Part shown: piece by piece, positions 1-8,894 of the stretch | Layout: every line of letters starts with the position of its first letter | Position numbering within the stretch: position 1 is the first letter of the stretch | NCBI RefSeq assembly: GCF_024281035.1 | Contig: NZ_JAMXLH010000052.1 | Location: 62,001 to 126,000, forward strand | Source: Paraburkholderia sp. | GTDB taxonomy: Bacteria; Pseudomonadota; Gammaproteobacteria; Burkholderiales; Burkholderiaceae | Direction of reading: 5' to 3' | Length of the DNA: 64,000 nucleotides | Position numbers and translations under genes: made by a program | The notes under the pieces: generated by a model | Database searches by the model: none | The model's input: only the letters and a program-made list of their open reading frames with translations | What the model was told of the DNA's origin: nothing

Positions 1-455
1 TCTACGCGATCACGATCCTCGCGGAAGCCATTCTCATGGTGTTGCTCGGACTCGCCGAATGGTCGATTCCCTCGATGGATCGCGGCCCCGTGCTGATCCT
101 CGGCCTGAGTTTCCTGATGGGATTCCAGAACGCCGTCGTCACTCGCATCTCGGGTGCGAGGGTTCGTGCCACACACGTTTCCGGCATGTCGACCGATATC
201 GGTATTGAGTTCGGCATGCTTCTCGACATCATCCGCGGGCGCGAACCGGACGTCGAACTTGCGCCGTATTCGGCCAAACTGCGTCTGCACGTACAGACCG
301 TCCTGTCGTTTTTGGCCGGCGGTGTCGCGGGGATGGTGGTCTATCAGGCAATCGGGACGCGGCTTCTGTTCGCCGCCGCCGTTCTGCTGTTCGCGATGGC
401 GATCACATCCATCATTCGCGCCCGGACGCAGAGCAATCAGATATCGATGCCCTGA
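1..455 (+). CDS. DUF1275 (YoaK-like) membrane protein, 5' end missing
   Basis: This is the C-terminal part of an integral membrane protein of the DUF1275/YoaK family, whose function is not established. The frame is already open at base 3, so the start lies before the window. The visible ~150 residues contain hydrophobic helices and the family-typical stretch GFQNAVVTRISGARVRATHV followed by SGMSTDIGIEFG, which matches the second half of DUF1275 proteins. The last helix is rich in Ala, Leu and Ile, and the protein ends with a short polar tail. No terminator follows. Family assignment is fairly sure from these motifs; nothing in the context indicates a substrate. Confidence 0.8.
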   Translation, partial: YAITILAEAILMVLLGLAEWSIPSMDRGPVLILGLSFLMGFQNAVVTRISGARVRATHVSGMSTDIGIEFGMLLDIIRGREPDVELAPYSAKLRLHVQTVLSFLAGGVAGMVVYQAIGTRLLFAAAVLLFAMAITSIIRARTQSNQISMP

Positions 456-489
456 TCCCTAAAGCGGTAATTCAAAAAGCCACCGAAGT

Positions 490-822
490 TCAGGATCGGC
501 ATTTGTTAATGCCTGCATATTTCCACTGACCATTTATTAATGGCTCTACCCGAGGAACAAGATCCTGTCCGGCCGTTGCCGTGTTTGCACCCAACCCTGA
601 TTCCACCGTCTTGTGCCGGACTTTGAGAACTTGTTCGGGCGTTGTCGTGCCGCCCAATGTGACAACATCGGTTATCGAGCCCACCGTGACGCCTGGCGCG
701 CCCTCATACAGGCCGGTGAGGATATTTCCATTTGAAACTTGCGTCCCTGCATCACTGGCTATTTTTGCCGTTGTGCAACCGGACAGCGCTGCTGTGCAAG
801 CAACAAAAGGATGGCCCCGCAT
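490..822 (-). CDS. Small putative lipoprotein
   Basis: I do not recognise this gene. From the ATG at 822 it encodes about 110 residues. A short hydrophobic stretch is followed by Ala-Leu-Ser-Gly-Cys, a plausible lipobox, which would make it a lipoprotein with the mature chain starting at Cys16. The mature part is Gly/Thr/Val-rich, with repeated TxTPEQV-like segments, and ends in a basic tail. A longer in-frame start exists at 885, but it would bury the signal sequence. The hydrophobic core is short and there is no clear ribosome binding site, so both expression and lipidation are uncertain. Confidence 0.4.
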   Translation of the reverse strand: MRGHPFVACTAALSGCTTAKIASDAGTQVSNGNILTGLYEGAPGVTVGSITDVVTLGGTTTPEQVLKVRHKTVESGLGANTATAGQDLVPRVEPLINGQWKYAGINKCRS

Positions 823-944
823 CCATCCAAAGAGCGGTCCTGGAGGGCCCTGGTCGATGAACGTCTCCCGGAGTAGGGACAGCATCGGGGCGGCACTCCG
901 AAAGCTCTTCAGCCCTGGAGTGCCATGATTCGATCCGGACCTGA

Positions 945-1181
945 CTAATCGCGCCAGTAGTGATTGGCTGCGGCTATCGTGGCGAACTCAGTCGCTACGA
1001 CTTGCCCGACCTGAAGCAGCATGCTCGCGTCGTTCGCATACACGTCGCGTAGCTTATCCCGGACAGCCTCGTCCTGCTGTGTCGCCTTGATGATCAGCCG
1101 TGCCATCTTGACGGCCAGTTGGCGCCCTTCTTCCGGAGTCGCGGTGATGAGCGAATTGCCGGGAACAAGTGTGGTATCCAT
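945..1181 (-). CDS. Hypothetical 78-residue protein
   Basis: This is an unrecognised small, soluble, probably all-helical protein. An AGAGAGG-type ribosome binding site lies about 8 nt before the ATG at 1181, which supports it being a real gene. The sequence is amphipathic (long Ala/Val/Leu/Lys/Arg helices around residues 15-70) with no signal peptide, cysteines or metal motif. It lies between two putative lipoprotein genes on the same strand but is separated from both by more than 100 bp, so it is probably monocistronic. No function is proposed. Confidence 0.6.
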   Translation of the reverse strand: MDTTLVPGNSLITATPEEGRQLAVKMARLIIKATQQDEAVRDKLRDVYANDASMLLQVGQVVATEFATIAAANHYWRD

Positions 1182-1433
1182 CGTTGCGCACCTCTCTGGT
1201 TACAAGTGAGTGAACGAAATATGTCGGAGCGATCTGACAGCTTCGACATTCATGATTATTGCTGACACCGGGCAACTGTGACGCGACCTGTTCACGCCGC
1301 AGCTGGAACCGGACGCACTTGATGCTCCAGCCGGGGTGCAGGCTCCCGTCCATCGATAAACCGCGCCGCGCGTTCCCGCTTCTCGACTGGCCACCCGGCG
1401 AGTCGTGAGGCCGGGCGACAGCGACCGGAATCA

Positions 1434-2051
1434 CTAGTAGCGCGAAAGCTGGCTGCCATTGACCTGCACGCGGTCGCCCGGGCGCAGGTCGCCGGGCGTC
1501 GGCACGTTGAACGCGCGCGTTGAGCCGTCGCTCAGTTGTACGTCGATCTGGTATCCGGCAGGCTGGCCCATTTGCTGGCCGATCTGGTTGCCCGCGTAGG
1601 CTCCGCCTAGCGCGCCGATGACGGTCGCGGCGTCGCGACCGTGGCCGCGACCGAACTGATTTCCGAGCACGCCGCCAACGAGCGCGCCGACCACCGTTCC
1701 CGCAACGCCCGACGTGCCCGTGGCGCTGCTCAAGGGGCGGATGCTCGCGATCGTGCCGTACTGCGTGCCATATTGGTTGCCGTATTGCGAGTTGTACTGT
1801 GACCCGTACTGCCCGTCGTTTTGCGTGTCGTATGGCTGTTGCGGCGCGGGCGGCGGCGCGTAGGCGGGTTGCTGCACGGTAGCCGGTTGCGCGTAGACGG
1901 GTTGGTTATAGGCGGGCGTTGCGTACTGGGCCTGGTAGCCTTGCTGCGAGCCGTACGGCGCATAGCCCGGGGCAACGCATGCAGACAACGAAAGACTCGC
2001 GGCGGCTACAAGCGCGGCGGTCAGGGCGGACTTGGTGGAGAGCATGGGCAT
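1434..2051 (-). CDS. Glycine-zipper outer-membrane lipoprotein
   Basis: This is a lipoprotein of the SlyB/Rickettsia 17-kDa antigen type. A signal peptide is followed by the lipobox LSAC near residue 25. Next comes a Tyr/Gln/Pro-rich linker with QYG[TNS] repeats, then a glycine-zipper 2TM segment with alternating small residues (VVGALVGGVLGNQFG and IGALGGAYAGNQIG). The C-terminal domain of about 45 residues ends in DGSTRAFNVPTPGDLRPGD. Such proteins sit in the outer membrane and affect envelope integrity; the exact role here is unknown. Two ATGs (2051 and 2045) are possible and neither has a strong ribosome binding site. Longer upstream frames lack a signal peptide and are rejected. Confidence 0.85.
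   Translation of the reverse strand: MPMLSTKSALTAALVAAASLSLSACVAPGYAPYGSQQGYQAQYATPAYNQPVYAQPATVQQPAYAPPPAPQQPYDTQNDGQYGSQYNSQYGNQYGTQYGTIASIRPLSSATGTSGVAGTVVGALVGGVLGNQFGRGHGRDAATVIGALGGAYAGNQIGQQMGQPAGYQIDVQLSDGSTRAFNVPTPGDLRPGDRVQVNGSQLSRY
1756..1815 (-). repeat. 12-nt in-frame tandem repeat encoding QYGx
   Basis: About five imperfect 12-nt units encode Gln-Tyr-Gly/Asn-X in the linker of the glycine-zipper lipoprotein. It is one of several 12-nt arrays in the window. Confidence 0.7.
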
Positions 2052-2681
2052 CACGGCGTGGTTTGCAATGGCGCCGCGCGAGGCGCGGCGAGCATAAGGA
2101 GGAAGGCGGTTGCGCGGCAGTATAAGGAAAGCCCACCCGGATGTGCGCAGCTCGATAGTAACAACGTGTAAAGTCCGTTTCCCGGTGAATAGCGGCAGGC
2201 ATCGGTGCATCCGGATCGCGACGCCGTTACGAAAATACGGGCGACCGGGGAATGCGATTGTGGTGCGCTGGAACTATTCCCGCTATCCACCGGGAGGTTT
2301 TTCCCACGGCGGAAAAGACAATTCACCAACCTCCGGAGACGCGCCGCCTCAAAACAGTCGAAACCCGCCAGCAAACGCCTCCAGCAATACAGCCGCCGGT
2401 TGATAGCGCACCGCAAGGCCCGCGAAGCCTGACCGGATCGATTAACCCGTTAACGTCTCGGGGCCGAGTTCATACGCGAGACATTTTGCTGGATGCCCCA
2501 TGCCGCGACGAACCGTCGCAGACATCATCGATGGCAACAGCGAAATAGTTCGCCTTGTTATGCTCTAAGGTTTTCCCTTTTCAGGAAGCTCGATGCGCAC
2601 GAGATACCGCAAGCCATCACTGACGCGGCAACCGGGATGCGAAGCGGTATCAGCCGGTTGCAGCAAACCCATCCGTGGTGA
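2052..2681. other. 630-bp intergenic region, no convincing gene
   Basis: This is upstream DNA of both the lipoprotein (minus strand) and the methyltransferase (plus strand). Open frames here lack ribosome binding sites and a plausible protein composition. A direct repeat of TTAAC near 2443-2453 and an AT-richer stretch near 2550-2580 are compatible with promoters, but I cannot assign one. No terminator or RNA gene is seen. Confidence 0.5.
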
Positions 2682-3548
2682 ATGGATCACGTGCTCGATC
2701 CAGCGTTTTTCCCGGACGCAGAGATGAACTCAATAAGCGGCACGAGCGACAACTCGCGCATCAAGGCGCATATCGTGCGTGCGTTCGGCGCAGCGCACGA
2801 CTACGATCGATACGCCCTGGTACAGCGCCGGGTAGCGACGGATCTCGCGGAGCGTATCGCGACGATCGCGCTGCCGCCGGAACCCCGGATTTGCGAAATC
2901 GGCTGTGGCACAGGTTTCCTTGGCGCAGCACTGGCACACACGATCCCGCGCGGAGAGTTCCTGCTGACCGACCTCGCACCGACCATGATCGAGCGCGCCC
3001 GCAGTCGGCTGGGCGCGAATCCGCGCTTTCGCTTTGCCGTCGTCGACGGCGAACATCCGGCCGCACTGGAAGACGACGGTCCCTTCGATCTCATCTGCTC
3101 CAGTCTCGCGGTGCAGTGGTTTTTCGACCTCAAGGCGGGACTGGAACGGCTTTTCGCGCAGTTGCGCCCGGGAGGCAGTCTGCTCGTTTCCACGCTGACA
3201 CAAGGAACGTTCGCCGAATGGGAGCAGGCGCACGCCGCAGCCGGACTCACGCCTGCATTCGACGCCTATCCCTGCCCGGCCGAGTTACGGGCCATGCAAC
3301 TCGATCGCGTTATGCCGCGCGTCGACGTGTGGTCCGTGACTGAAAAACATCGTGATGGATGGGCGTTCCTGCGATCCCTCAAGGCGATCGGCGCTCATGC
3401 AACGAAGCACGCCCGGCATCCCTTGACCCCATCGCAGCTCCGTCGTGTCGTGGAACGCTTCGATGCCGGCGACGCGCGCATTACCTATTGCATGGCAACC
3501 TGCCTGTACTCCAAGCCGGCGCTCGGTCACACGGATCTGTCCTCGTAA
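2682..3548 (+). CDS. BioC-like SAM methyltransferase (malonyl-ACP O-methyltransferase family)
   Basis: This is a class I SAM-dependent methyltransferase resembling BioC, which methylates malonyl-ACP at the start of pimeloyl (biotin precursor) synthesis. The 288-residue protein has the BioC-like N-terminus AFGAAHDYDRYALVQRRVA (about 34-52), the SAM motif ICEIGCGTGFLG (70-81), LLTDLAPTMIERAR (94-107) and the strongly BioC-like SSLAVQWFFDLKAGLERL. These match the family order and length. An alternative start at 2724 would give a 274-residue protein closer to typical BioC. There are no other biotin genes nearby, so this may be a second BioC or a related methyltransferase with another substrate; I withhold the symbol. 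Confidence 0.75.
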   Translation: MDHVLDPAFFPDAEMNSISGTSDNSRIKAHIVRAFGAAHDYDRYALVQRRVATDLAERIATIALPPEPRICEIGCGTGFLGAALAHTIPRGEFLLTDLAPTMIERARSRLGANPRFRFAVVDGEHPAALEDDGPFDLICSSLAVQWFFDLKAGLERLFAQLRPGGSLLVSTLTQGTFAEWEQAHAAAGLTPAFDAYPCPAELRAMQLDRVMPRVDVWSVTEKHRDGWAFLRSLKAIGAHATKHARHPLTPSQLRRVVERFDAGDARITYCMATCLYSKPALGHTDLSS

Positions 3549-3628
3549 GCCCGGGAGTCATTCAAAAGGCGTCTCGCGGCCGCCAGGTCGCGAGGTTGCC
3601 GATACCACTCGCTGAAGACATGAACACG

Positions 3629-4981
3629 TCATGGTTCGGCGTCGCAAACATAGATTGAGAACCGCTCGCCCTCCGTCTCTTCGAAGCGCCTGATCTGCGC
3701 AATATGGTGCGCCTCCAGCACACTTCCGCTCGTCATCAGCAGCACGCCACGCGCGGTGCGCAGATCGTCCGCGAGCTTCATGCCCGATTTCAGCCGCGCC
3801 GTGTCGATGCAGACATGATCCAGCCCGCTCGCCTGGCGGGCTTTGAGAACCTTGAGGAAATGGTCCACGAGTGCAGGGTCGTAGCGCATTCCGGCCTGCG
3901 AACGGAGCACCGAAGTAATCTGCTCGTCGGGAACGACGCGCCCCAGCAGCGCACCCGATCGCAGCCCCTCGAAATCGCGCACGATTGCGAGGATTTGTGC
4001 GCCGACTGGAATCTCCGGGCCGCTAAGGCTGTTGGGTGTCCCGCGCCCGTCATAGCGTTCGTATTGATGCCGGATCAGGACGGCCGCCGCCTGCAGATTG
4101 GCGACGGGCATCAGCGTCATCTGCGCATGCAGAGGGTGCTGATAATAGGAACGTGCCTCCGTTGGCGTGAACTTGTCGACGGTCTTCTGAACGATCGCAT
4201 CCGGCAGCGCGAGCTTGCCGACGCCGAGCAACAACCCTGCGAAATACGTTTCCTGCGCCTCGTATTCGCTCAACCCCGCTTCAAGCGCGAGCTGGCGCGA
4301 GAGATCCGCGATCCTCGATGCCTGCCCGCCCAACACGCCGCAGCGCAACTCGATCATGTTCGCGCAGACTTTCAGCATCGCGGTGAAATTGCGCTTCAGA
4401 TCTTCCTCGGCCTTTTCGAGGAACATGACCGTCTGACCCAGTTCCTCCGTGCGTGCCTTGACCTGAGCTTCCAGCGTCGCGTTGAACTGCTTGAGTTGTT
4501 CGTTCTGTGCGCGCGTCAATTCGCCCAGTCTTTCGGCTTCGCGCCGCAGGGTCTGCTGCTCGATCGCACGCTTCACGGTCAGCAGCAGGTCCTGATCGTC
4601 CCAGGGCTTGTGCAGATAGTGATAAACGCCGCCTTCGTTGATTGCACTCACAACCGACGTAATGTCCGCAAAGCCGGTCAGCAGGAGCCGTGCCGTGTCG
4701 GGCCACCTGCTTCGAACAGACGCCAGAAATTCCGCGCCGCTCATGTTCGGCATGCGCATGTCCGAGATGACCACGTCGACCGGATGCTCTTCCAGTATTT
4801 TCAAACCGGCGCTGCCGCTCTCCGCCGTATGGATCTCGTAGCGGCCCTGACGAAGCAGCCGGCGCAATGCGGACAGAACGCTGGGTTCGTCATCGACGAT
4901 CAGTATCGATCCCGTCTGCGTGGCAGCTGACTGATCGCTATCGAGTGTTTCCATTTTTGCGTCACGCGGGAAATCACCCAC
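3629..4981 (-). CDS. Response regulator with degenerate HD-GYP domain
   Basis: A receiver domain (residues about 24-140) has Asp31/Asp32, a phospho-acceptor in SDMRMPNMSG (Asp about 74), Thr about 102 and Lys about 125, so it should be phosphorylatable. A coiled coil (150-205) leads to an HD-GYP-like domain (about 215-360). There the HD pair of the metal site is Gly-Val (LLLGVGK), the HHE motif is RHQ (IRHQYERYDGRGTP), GYP is GTP and the late metal Asp is Arg. Cyclic-di-GMP phosphodiesterase activity is therefore unlikely; a binding or scaffold role fits better. A third domain of about 60 residues follows. The GTG at 4981 is preferred because GGAGAG precedes it by 6 nt; a TTG at 5023 is possible. 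It is divergent from the FIST/kinase pair, its probable partner. Confidence 0.85.
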   Translation of the reverse strand: MGDFPRDAKMETLDSDQSAATQTGSILIVDDEPSVLSALRRLLRQGRYEIHTAESGSAGLKILEEHPVDVVISDMRMPNMSGAEFLASVRSRWPDTARLLLTGFADITSVVSAINEGGVYHYLHKPWDDQDLLLTVKRAIEQQTLRREAERLGELTRAQNEQLKQFNATLEAQVKARTEELGQTVMFLEKAEEDLKRNFTAMLKVCANMIELRCGVLGGQASRIADLSRQLALEAGLSEYEAQETYFAGLLLGVGKLALPDAIVQKTVDKFTPTEARSYYQHPLHAQMTLMPVANLQAAAVLIRHQYERYDGRGTPNSLSGPEIPVGAQILAIVRDFEGLRSGALLGRVVPDEQITSVLRSQAGMRYDPALVDHFLKVLKARQASGLDHVCIDTARLKSGMKLADDLRTARGVLLMTSGSVLEAHHIAQIRRFEETEGERFSIYVCDAEP

Positions 4982-5428
4982 GATGTACTCTCCGGTTTCG
5001 ATATCTGCAAAATCGATAATCAATTGCGCACGCCAGCTTTTCTGTCTTGCGCAATTGCACTCCAGCTACCACCGCCCAAACGTGGAAGCTTAACTATCGA
5101 ACGGCCGCTGCGGAATTATCGGGCATCAGGTTTTCCCTCGATACCTTGCGCATTCGATGCGCTTCACATTAAATGCACCAGGTGTATCCGGTCGTCACGT
5201 CGATGCACCTCCACTGACATTGCGGCGATGCGGTCTTCCACGACGTTGTCCGCCCGTACCGCAGAAATGCCCAGTATCGATCTCGCAAACGATTCAACAG
5301 AACCTGGCAATTATCCGCATTCAGAATTCAGCCCCTCCTGCCGATATCACAGTGTGAGTCTGCCGTATGTGCCGACCATCAAGCGCGCACCGTGCCCGGC
5401 GAAGTGGCCCGGAAAGAAGGAGCCTGTC
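4982..5428. other. Divergent regulatory region of the FIST module
   Basis: About 450 bp separate the receiver gene (minus) from the FIST gene (plus). The plus-strand reading frame is open through it, but the strong AAGGAG at 5418-5423 before the ATG at 5429 and the start of family homology there argue that it is untranslated leader. It must hold promoters in both directions; I could not pick confident -35/-10 pairs. Confidence 0.5.
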
Positions 5429-6592
5429 ATGCCCCCCGTTGAGTCTTCCTCGATCGTATCGGCCCATTCGACGCACCCCGACGCACGCGCGGCCGTTCGC
5501 GAAGTCGGTGCCGCACTTGCGGTCTGCGACGCCGAACTCGTCATCTTCTACTGCTCCAGCCATTTCGATCTGGACGCACTCGCCAGTGAAATTCACGCGA
5601 CGTTTGGCCAAACGCGTGTCATTGGCTGCACCACGGCTGGCGAGATCGGGCCGGCCGGCTATCTGGATCACAGTCTTTCGGCGGTCGCGTTACCACGTGC
5701 GCTGTTTACAGCGGCGATAACACGCATCGACAATTTGCGCGATTTTACGATTGCCGGCGGCCAGGCATGCGCCATCAATACCCTGAACGATTTCGAAAAG
5801 CGTGCATCGCATGCGAGCGCATCCAACTCGTTCGCGTTGCTGCTGGTCGACGGACTTTCGGTACGCGAAGAGCCGGTTGCGCGCACGCTGCAAAACGCCC
5901 TCGGCGACATTCCGCTGGTCGGCGGATCGGCAGGCGACGATCTGCGTTTCGAGCGCACCGCGATATTCCATGACGGGTCCTTCCGCACCGACTGCGCCGT
6001 TCTGGTCGTCGCATCGACATCATTGCCCTTCCGCACGTTCAAAACGCAGCACTTTCTCCGTTGCGAAGAAAGACTGGTCGTTACCGGAGCCGACGCGCCG
6101 CGACGCACCGTATACGAAATCAACGGGCTTCCGGCCGCGAAAGAGTACGCAAGGTTGATCGGCGCAAGCGCGGACGAACTATGCGCCAGCCATTTCGCGT
6201 CCGCGCCCGTCGTGGTGTTGATAGACGGCGCCGATTATGTTCGCTCCATCCAGAAACTGAATCCCGACGGCAGTCTCACGTTCTATTGCGCAATCGAGGA
6301 AGGTCTTGTATTGCGTGTCGCGAGAGCACTCGACCTCGTCGGGAACCTGCGCGTAACGTTCGACGATCTCCGAAATTCGCTGGGCGAGCCCCAACTGGCG
6401 CTCACCTACGATTGCATCCTGCGTCACCTCGAAATGACACAACGCGGAACGCGCGATGAAGCGGCCGCCCTTTACAAGGCAAATCACGCGGTCGGTTTCA
6501 GCACCTATGGCGAGCAATACCGCGGCGTCCATGTCAACCAGACGCTGACCGGCATCGTGTTCGGCAATGAGGCGAGGACAGCCAGTGTCTGA
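5429..6592 (+). CDS. FIST domain sensor protein
   Basis: This is a soluble FIST protein (FIST_N followed by FIST_C), a family proposed to bind small ligands such as amino acids and to feed signal-transduction proteins. The 387-residue chain has FIST_N hallmarks LVIFYCSSHFDLDAL (about 37-51) and RVIGCTTAGEIGPAGYLDHS (about 63-82), PLVGGSAGDDLRFERTAIFH (about 163-182), and FIST_C features such as VYEINGLPAAKEYARLIG and YGEQYRGVHVNQTLTGIVFG at the end. There is no signal peptide or membrane helix, so it should be cytosolic. The start at 5429 follows an excellent AAGGAG. Its last codons overlap the kinase gene, so the two are translationally coupled and probably act as sensor and transmitter. The ligand is unknown. 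Confidence 0.88.
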   Translation: MPPVESSSIVSAHSTHPDARAAVREVGAALAVCDAELVIFYCSSHFDLDALASEIHATFGQTRVIGCTTAGEIGPAGYLDHSLSAVALPRALFTAAITRIDNLRDFTIAGGQACAINTLNDFEKRASHASASNSFALLLVDGLSVREEPVARTLQNALGDIPLVGGSAGDDLRFERTAIFHDGSFRTDCAVLVVASTSLPFRTFKTQHFLRCEERLVVTGADAPRRTVYEINGLPAAKEYARLIGASADELCASHFASAPVVVLIDGADYVRSIQKLNPDGSLTFYCAIEEGLVLRVARALDLVGNLRVTFDDLRNSLGEPQLALTYDCILRHLEMTQRGTRDEAAALYKANHAVGFSTYGEQYRGVHVNQTLTGIVFGNEARTASV

Positions 6593-7787
6593 AGCACACA
6601 CTGAAGCACGCACTGAGGCACGCACGCACGCGGACGCGCCATCGGACGTCGAAGCGCTGAACATGGAAATCGTGCGATTGAACAAGATCGTGCGCGCCCT
6701 GATGGACCGTGCCGAACGCAGCACGATGGCATACAGTTCCGATTTCAGCCTGTTCCAGATGGCGGTCACGCTCGAAGACCAGGTTCGACATCGCACACGC
6801 GAGCTGGAAGCCGCGCTTCACGAGAACCGCAAGATCACGCACACGCTTCAGCGTACCCAGGCGTTGATGCGGCAGGAAATCGATGAGCGCAGACGCACAC
6901 AGGCCGAGCTCGAAACGGAACGCATCGCACAACAGGACTTGATCGAGAAGCTCGAACAGGCTCATGTGCAGTTGCTGCAATCGGAAAAGCTCGCGTCGAT
7001 CGGGCAACTGGCGGCTGGCGTGGCCCACGAGATCAACAACCCGATTGGATTCGTCGATTCCAATTTGCACACGCTCAAGACGTGGATGATCCAGTTGCTG
7101 GGTTACATGGACGTGCAGGACAACATGCTGCGCACTTCGTGCGATCTCGACGACGAAGCACTGGCCCGTCTTCATACGGCGCGCGAGCAGGCCGATCTCG
7201 ACTATCTGCTTTCCGACGTCGACGCATTGATCGAGGAGTCGATTGAAGGCACGTCACGCGTGCGCCGCATCGTACAGGACCTGCGCGACTTCTCGCGGGT
7301 GGGAAGCGAGGAATGGAGCATCGTGGATATTCACAACGGTCTCGATGCAACGCTGAATGTCGTGCACAACGAACTCAAGTACAAGGCGAAAGTCATCAAG
7401 GACTATGGAGAGTTGCCGCCTGTCGAATGCATTCCGTCCCAGATCAATCAAGTGGTGATGAATCTGCTCGTCAATGCCGCGCAGGCCATTCCCGAACACG
7501 GAACCATCACGATCACCACGCGCCATCAGGACGAAGGTGTCACCATCGCGGTCAAGGACACCGGCACAGGCATGACCGCCGAAGTGCGCGCCAGGATTTT
7601 CGATCCGTTCTATACGACCAAGCCCGTCGGCAAGGGAACAGGGCTCGGACTGTCGCTTTCGTACGGGATCGTCGAAAAGCACGGCGGCAGGATCACGGTG
7701 GAAAGCGAGCCCGGAAAAGGTTCGAGCTTCACGGTATGGATACCGGTCGCCCGGCCGCATCCGCCCGCCGCGAGCATTGATCGCTGA
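6585..7787 (+). CDS. Soluble histidine kinase partnered with the FIST protein
   Basis: This is a sensor histidine kinase without transmembrane helices. An N-terminal region with a short repeat (EARTEART) leads into a long coiled coil (about 60-135), then a HisKA-type dimerisation domain with GQLAAGVAHEINNPIGF (His about 148). The HATPase domain has an N box (VVMNLLVNAAQAI), DTGTGM, FDPFYTTKPVGKGTGLGLSL and GKGSSFTVWIPV. All ATP-binding elements look intact. I prefer the GTG at 6585, which follows GAGGCGAGGA and overlaps the FIST stop by 8 nt; an ATG at 6567 is also possible. Lacking its own sensor domain, it most likely takes its input from the FIST protein, and its output may be the divergent receiver protein. 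Confidence 0.88.
   Translation: MSEAHTEARTEARTHADAPSDVEALNMEIVRLNKIVRALMDRAERSTMAYSSDFSLFQMAVTLEDQVRHRTRELEAALHENRKITHTLQRTQALMRQEIDERRRTQAELETERIAQQDLIEKLEQAHVQLLQSEKLASIGQLAAGVAHEINNPIGFVDSNLHTLKTWMIQLLGYMDVQDNMLRTSCDLDDEALARLHTAREQADLDYLLSDVDALIEESIEGTSRVRRIVQDLRDFSRVGSEEWSIVDIHNGLDATLNVVHNELKYKAKVIKDYGELPPVECIPSQINQVVMNLLVNAAQAIPEHGTITITTRHQDEGVTIAVKDTGTGMTAEVRARIFDPFYTTKPVGKGTGLGLSLSYGIVEKHGGRITVESEPGKGSSFTVWIPVARPHPPAASIDR
6589..6624 (+). repeat. 12-nt tandem repeat across the FIST stop and kinase N-terminus
   Basis: Three near-identical 12-nt units (CTGAAGCACACA type) include the FIST stop codon and encode Glu-Ala-[HR]-Thr repeats at the kinase N-terminus. Confidence 0.75.
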
Positions 7788-8010
7788 TCGATTGCCAGAG
7801 GAACGTTTGCCTGCAGAACAGACGTGCACTGCCGGCGAGGGCAGAACAGTACGCGAATTCATCCTCACACGCTGTATGCAGGCACGCTGCGACCGCGATT
7901 CCTGTACTGGGTTCCGCAATCTCCAGCGTGTACGTTGGCCACCGGACACGGGCGAACCTTCATATTAGAATCGCTTCAGTCGAGACAGATTATCTCTATG
8001 CAATCCTGAA

Positions 8011-8658
8011 CTACTCGTTCTCTTCGAAGTAGTGCCCAAACTTGACCTGCTTGGTTCGAATGTAGCGTTCGTTCTCTTCGCGCGTCGAAATAGGCAGTGC
8101 AACGCGCTCGATTACCGGGATGCCGTGTTTCGCGAGCGTGTCGAACTTCTTCGGATTGTTGCTCATGAGCCGCACCGACGCGACCTTCAGCATACGCAGG
8201 ATCGCCGCAGCGGAATCGTATTCGCGCGCATCTTCAGGCAGGCCGAGGTCGAGATTGGCTTCGACCGTATCGCGGCCCTGCTCCTGCAGCGCATAGGCGC
8301 GGATCTTGTTCGACAGGCCGATGCCGCGTCCTTCGTGGCCGCGCAGGTAGAGCAGCACGCCGCGCCCCTCGGCCGCGATGTTGCGCAACGCGAGATCGAG
8401 CTGCTCGCCGCAGTCGCAGCGATACGAACCGAGCACGTCGCCGGTCAGGCATTCGGAGTGCAGGCGCGTCAGCACCGGCGCGCCGCTGTCCACATCGCCC
8501 ATCACGAACGCCAGATGCTCCGCACCGCCGTCCTTCACCCGATAGACATAGGACGTGAACGTGCCGTAACGGGTCGGCAGCGAGGCGGTCGCGTCAAGCA
8601 CGACGCATTCGTTGGCGTTGTTGCCGTCCGCGCAGGACGACTCTGGAAACGTAGGCAT
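8011..8658 (-). CDS. ribA: GTP cyclohydrolase II
   Basis: It catalyses the first committed step of riboflavin synthesis: GTP to 2,5-diamino-6-ribosylamino-4-pyrimidinone 5'-phosphate plus formate. The 215-residue protein is a stand-alone RibA without a fused DHBP synthase domain. It has the zinc site C-x10-C-x-C (CLTGDVLGSYRCDCGEQLD), the loop YLRGHEGRGIGLSNKIRAYA and the C-terminal YDSAAAILRMLKV/LMSNNPKKFD/RVALPI motifs in the usual order. The start at 8658 gives the normal length. It is divergent from the CBS-domain gene and not in a rib operon; I saw no FMN riboswitch upstream. Confidence 0.95.
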   Translation of the reverse strand: MPTFPESSCADGNNANECVVLDATASLPTRYGTFTSYVYRVKDGGAEHLAFVMGDVDSGAPVLTRLHSECLTGDVLGSYRCDCGEQLDLALRNIAAEGRGVLLYLRGHEGRGIGLSNKIRAYALQEQGRDTVEANLDLGLPEDAREYDSAAAILRMLKVASVRLMSNNPKKFDTLAKHGIPVIERVALPISTREENERYIRTKQVKFGHYFEENE

Positions 8659-8894
8659 GTTCTGGAACAGGTGACTGACAAAGGCCGGCGCACGCGCCGG
8701 ATTGAAGTTCGGAATCGGAGTTTACCGCCATTTGGCCTCCCTCGCCGGGCGCGCAGCCTGTGCGCGTTCGGGCACACCCCAACTTCCCGGCGCGATTCGC
8801 GCGCGTATACTGGAACTGCTTTCCGATGGCACGCAGGGTAGCCGCCCAGTGTGCTCCGCCGCGCAATGGCTGAAGGACGAATGGGAGTCGCCCT

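Noticed and set aside
8659..8894. FMN riboswitch in front of ribA
   Set aside because: No conserved FMN-element core or long multi-branched structure was seen in the divergent gap.
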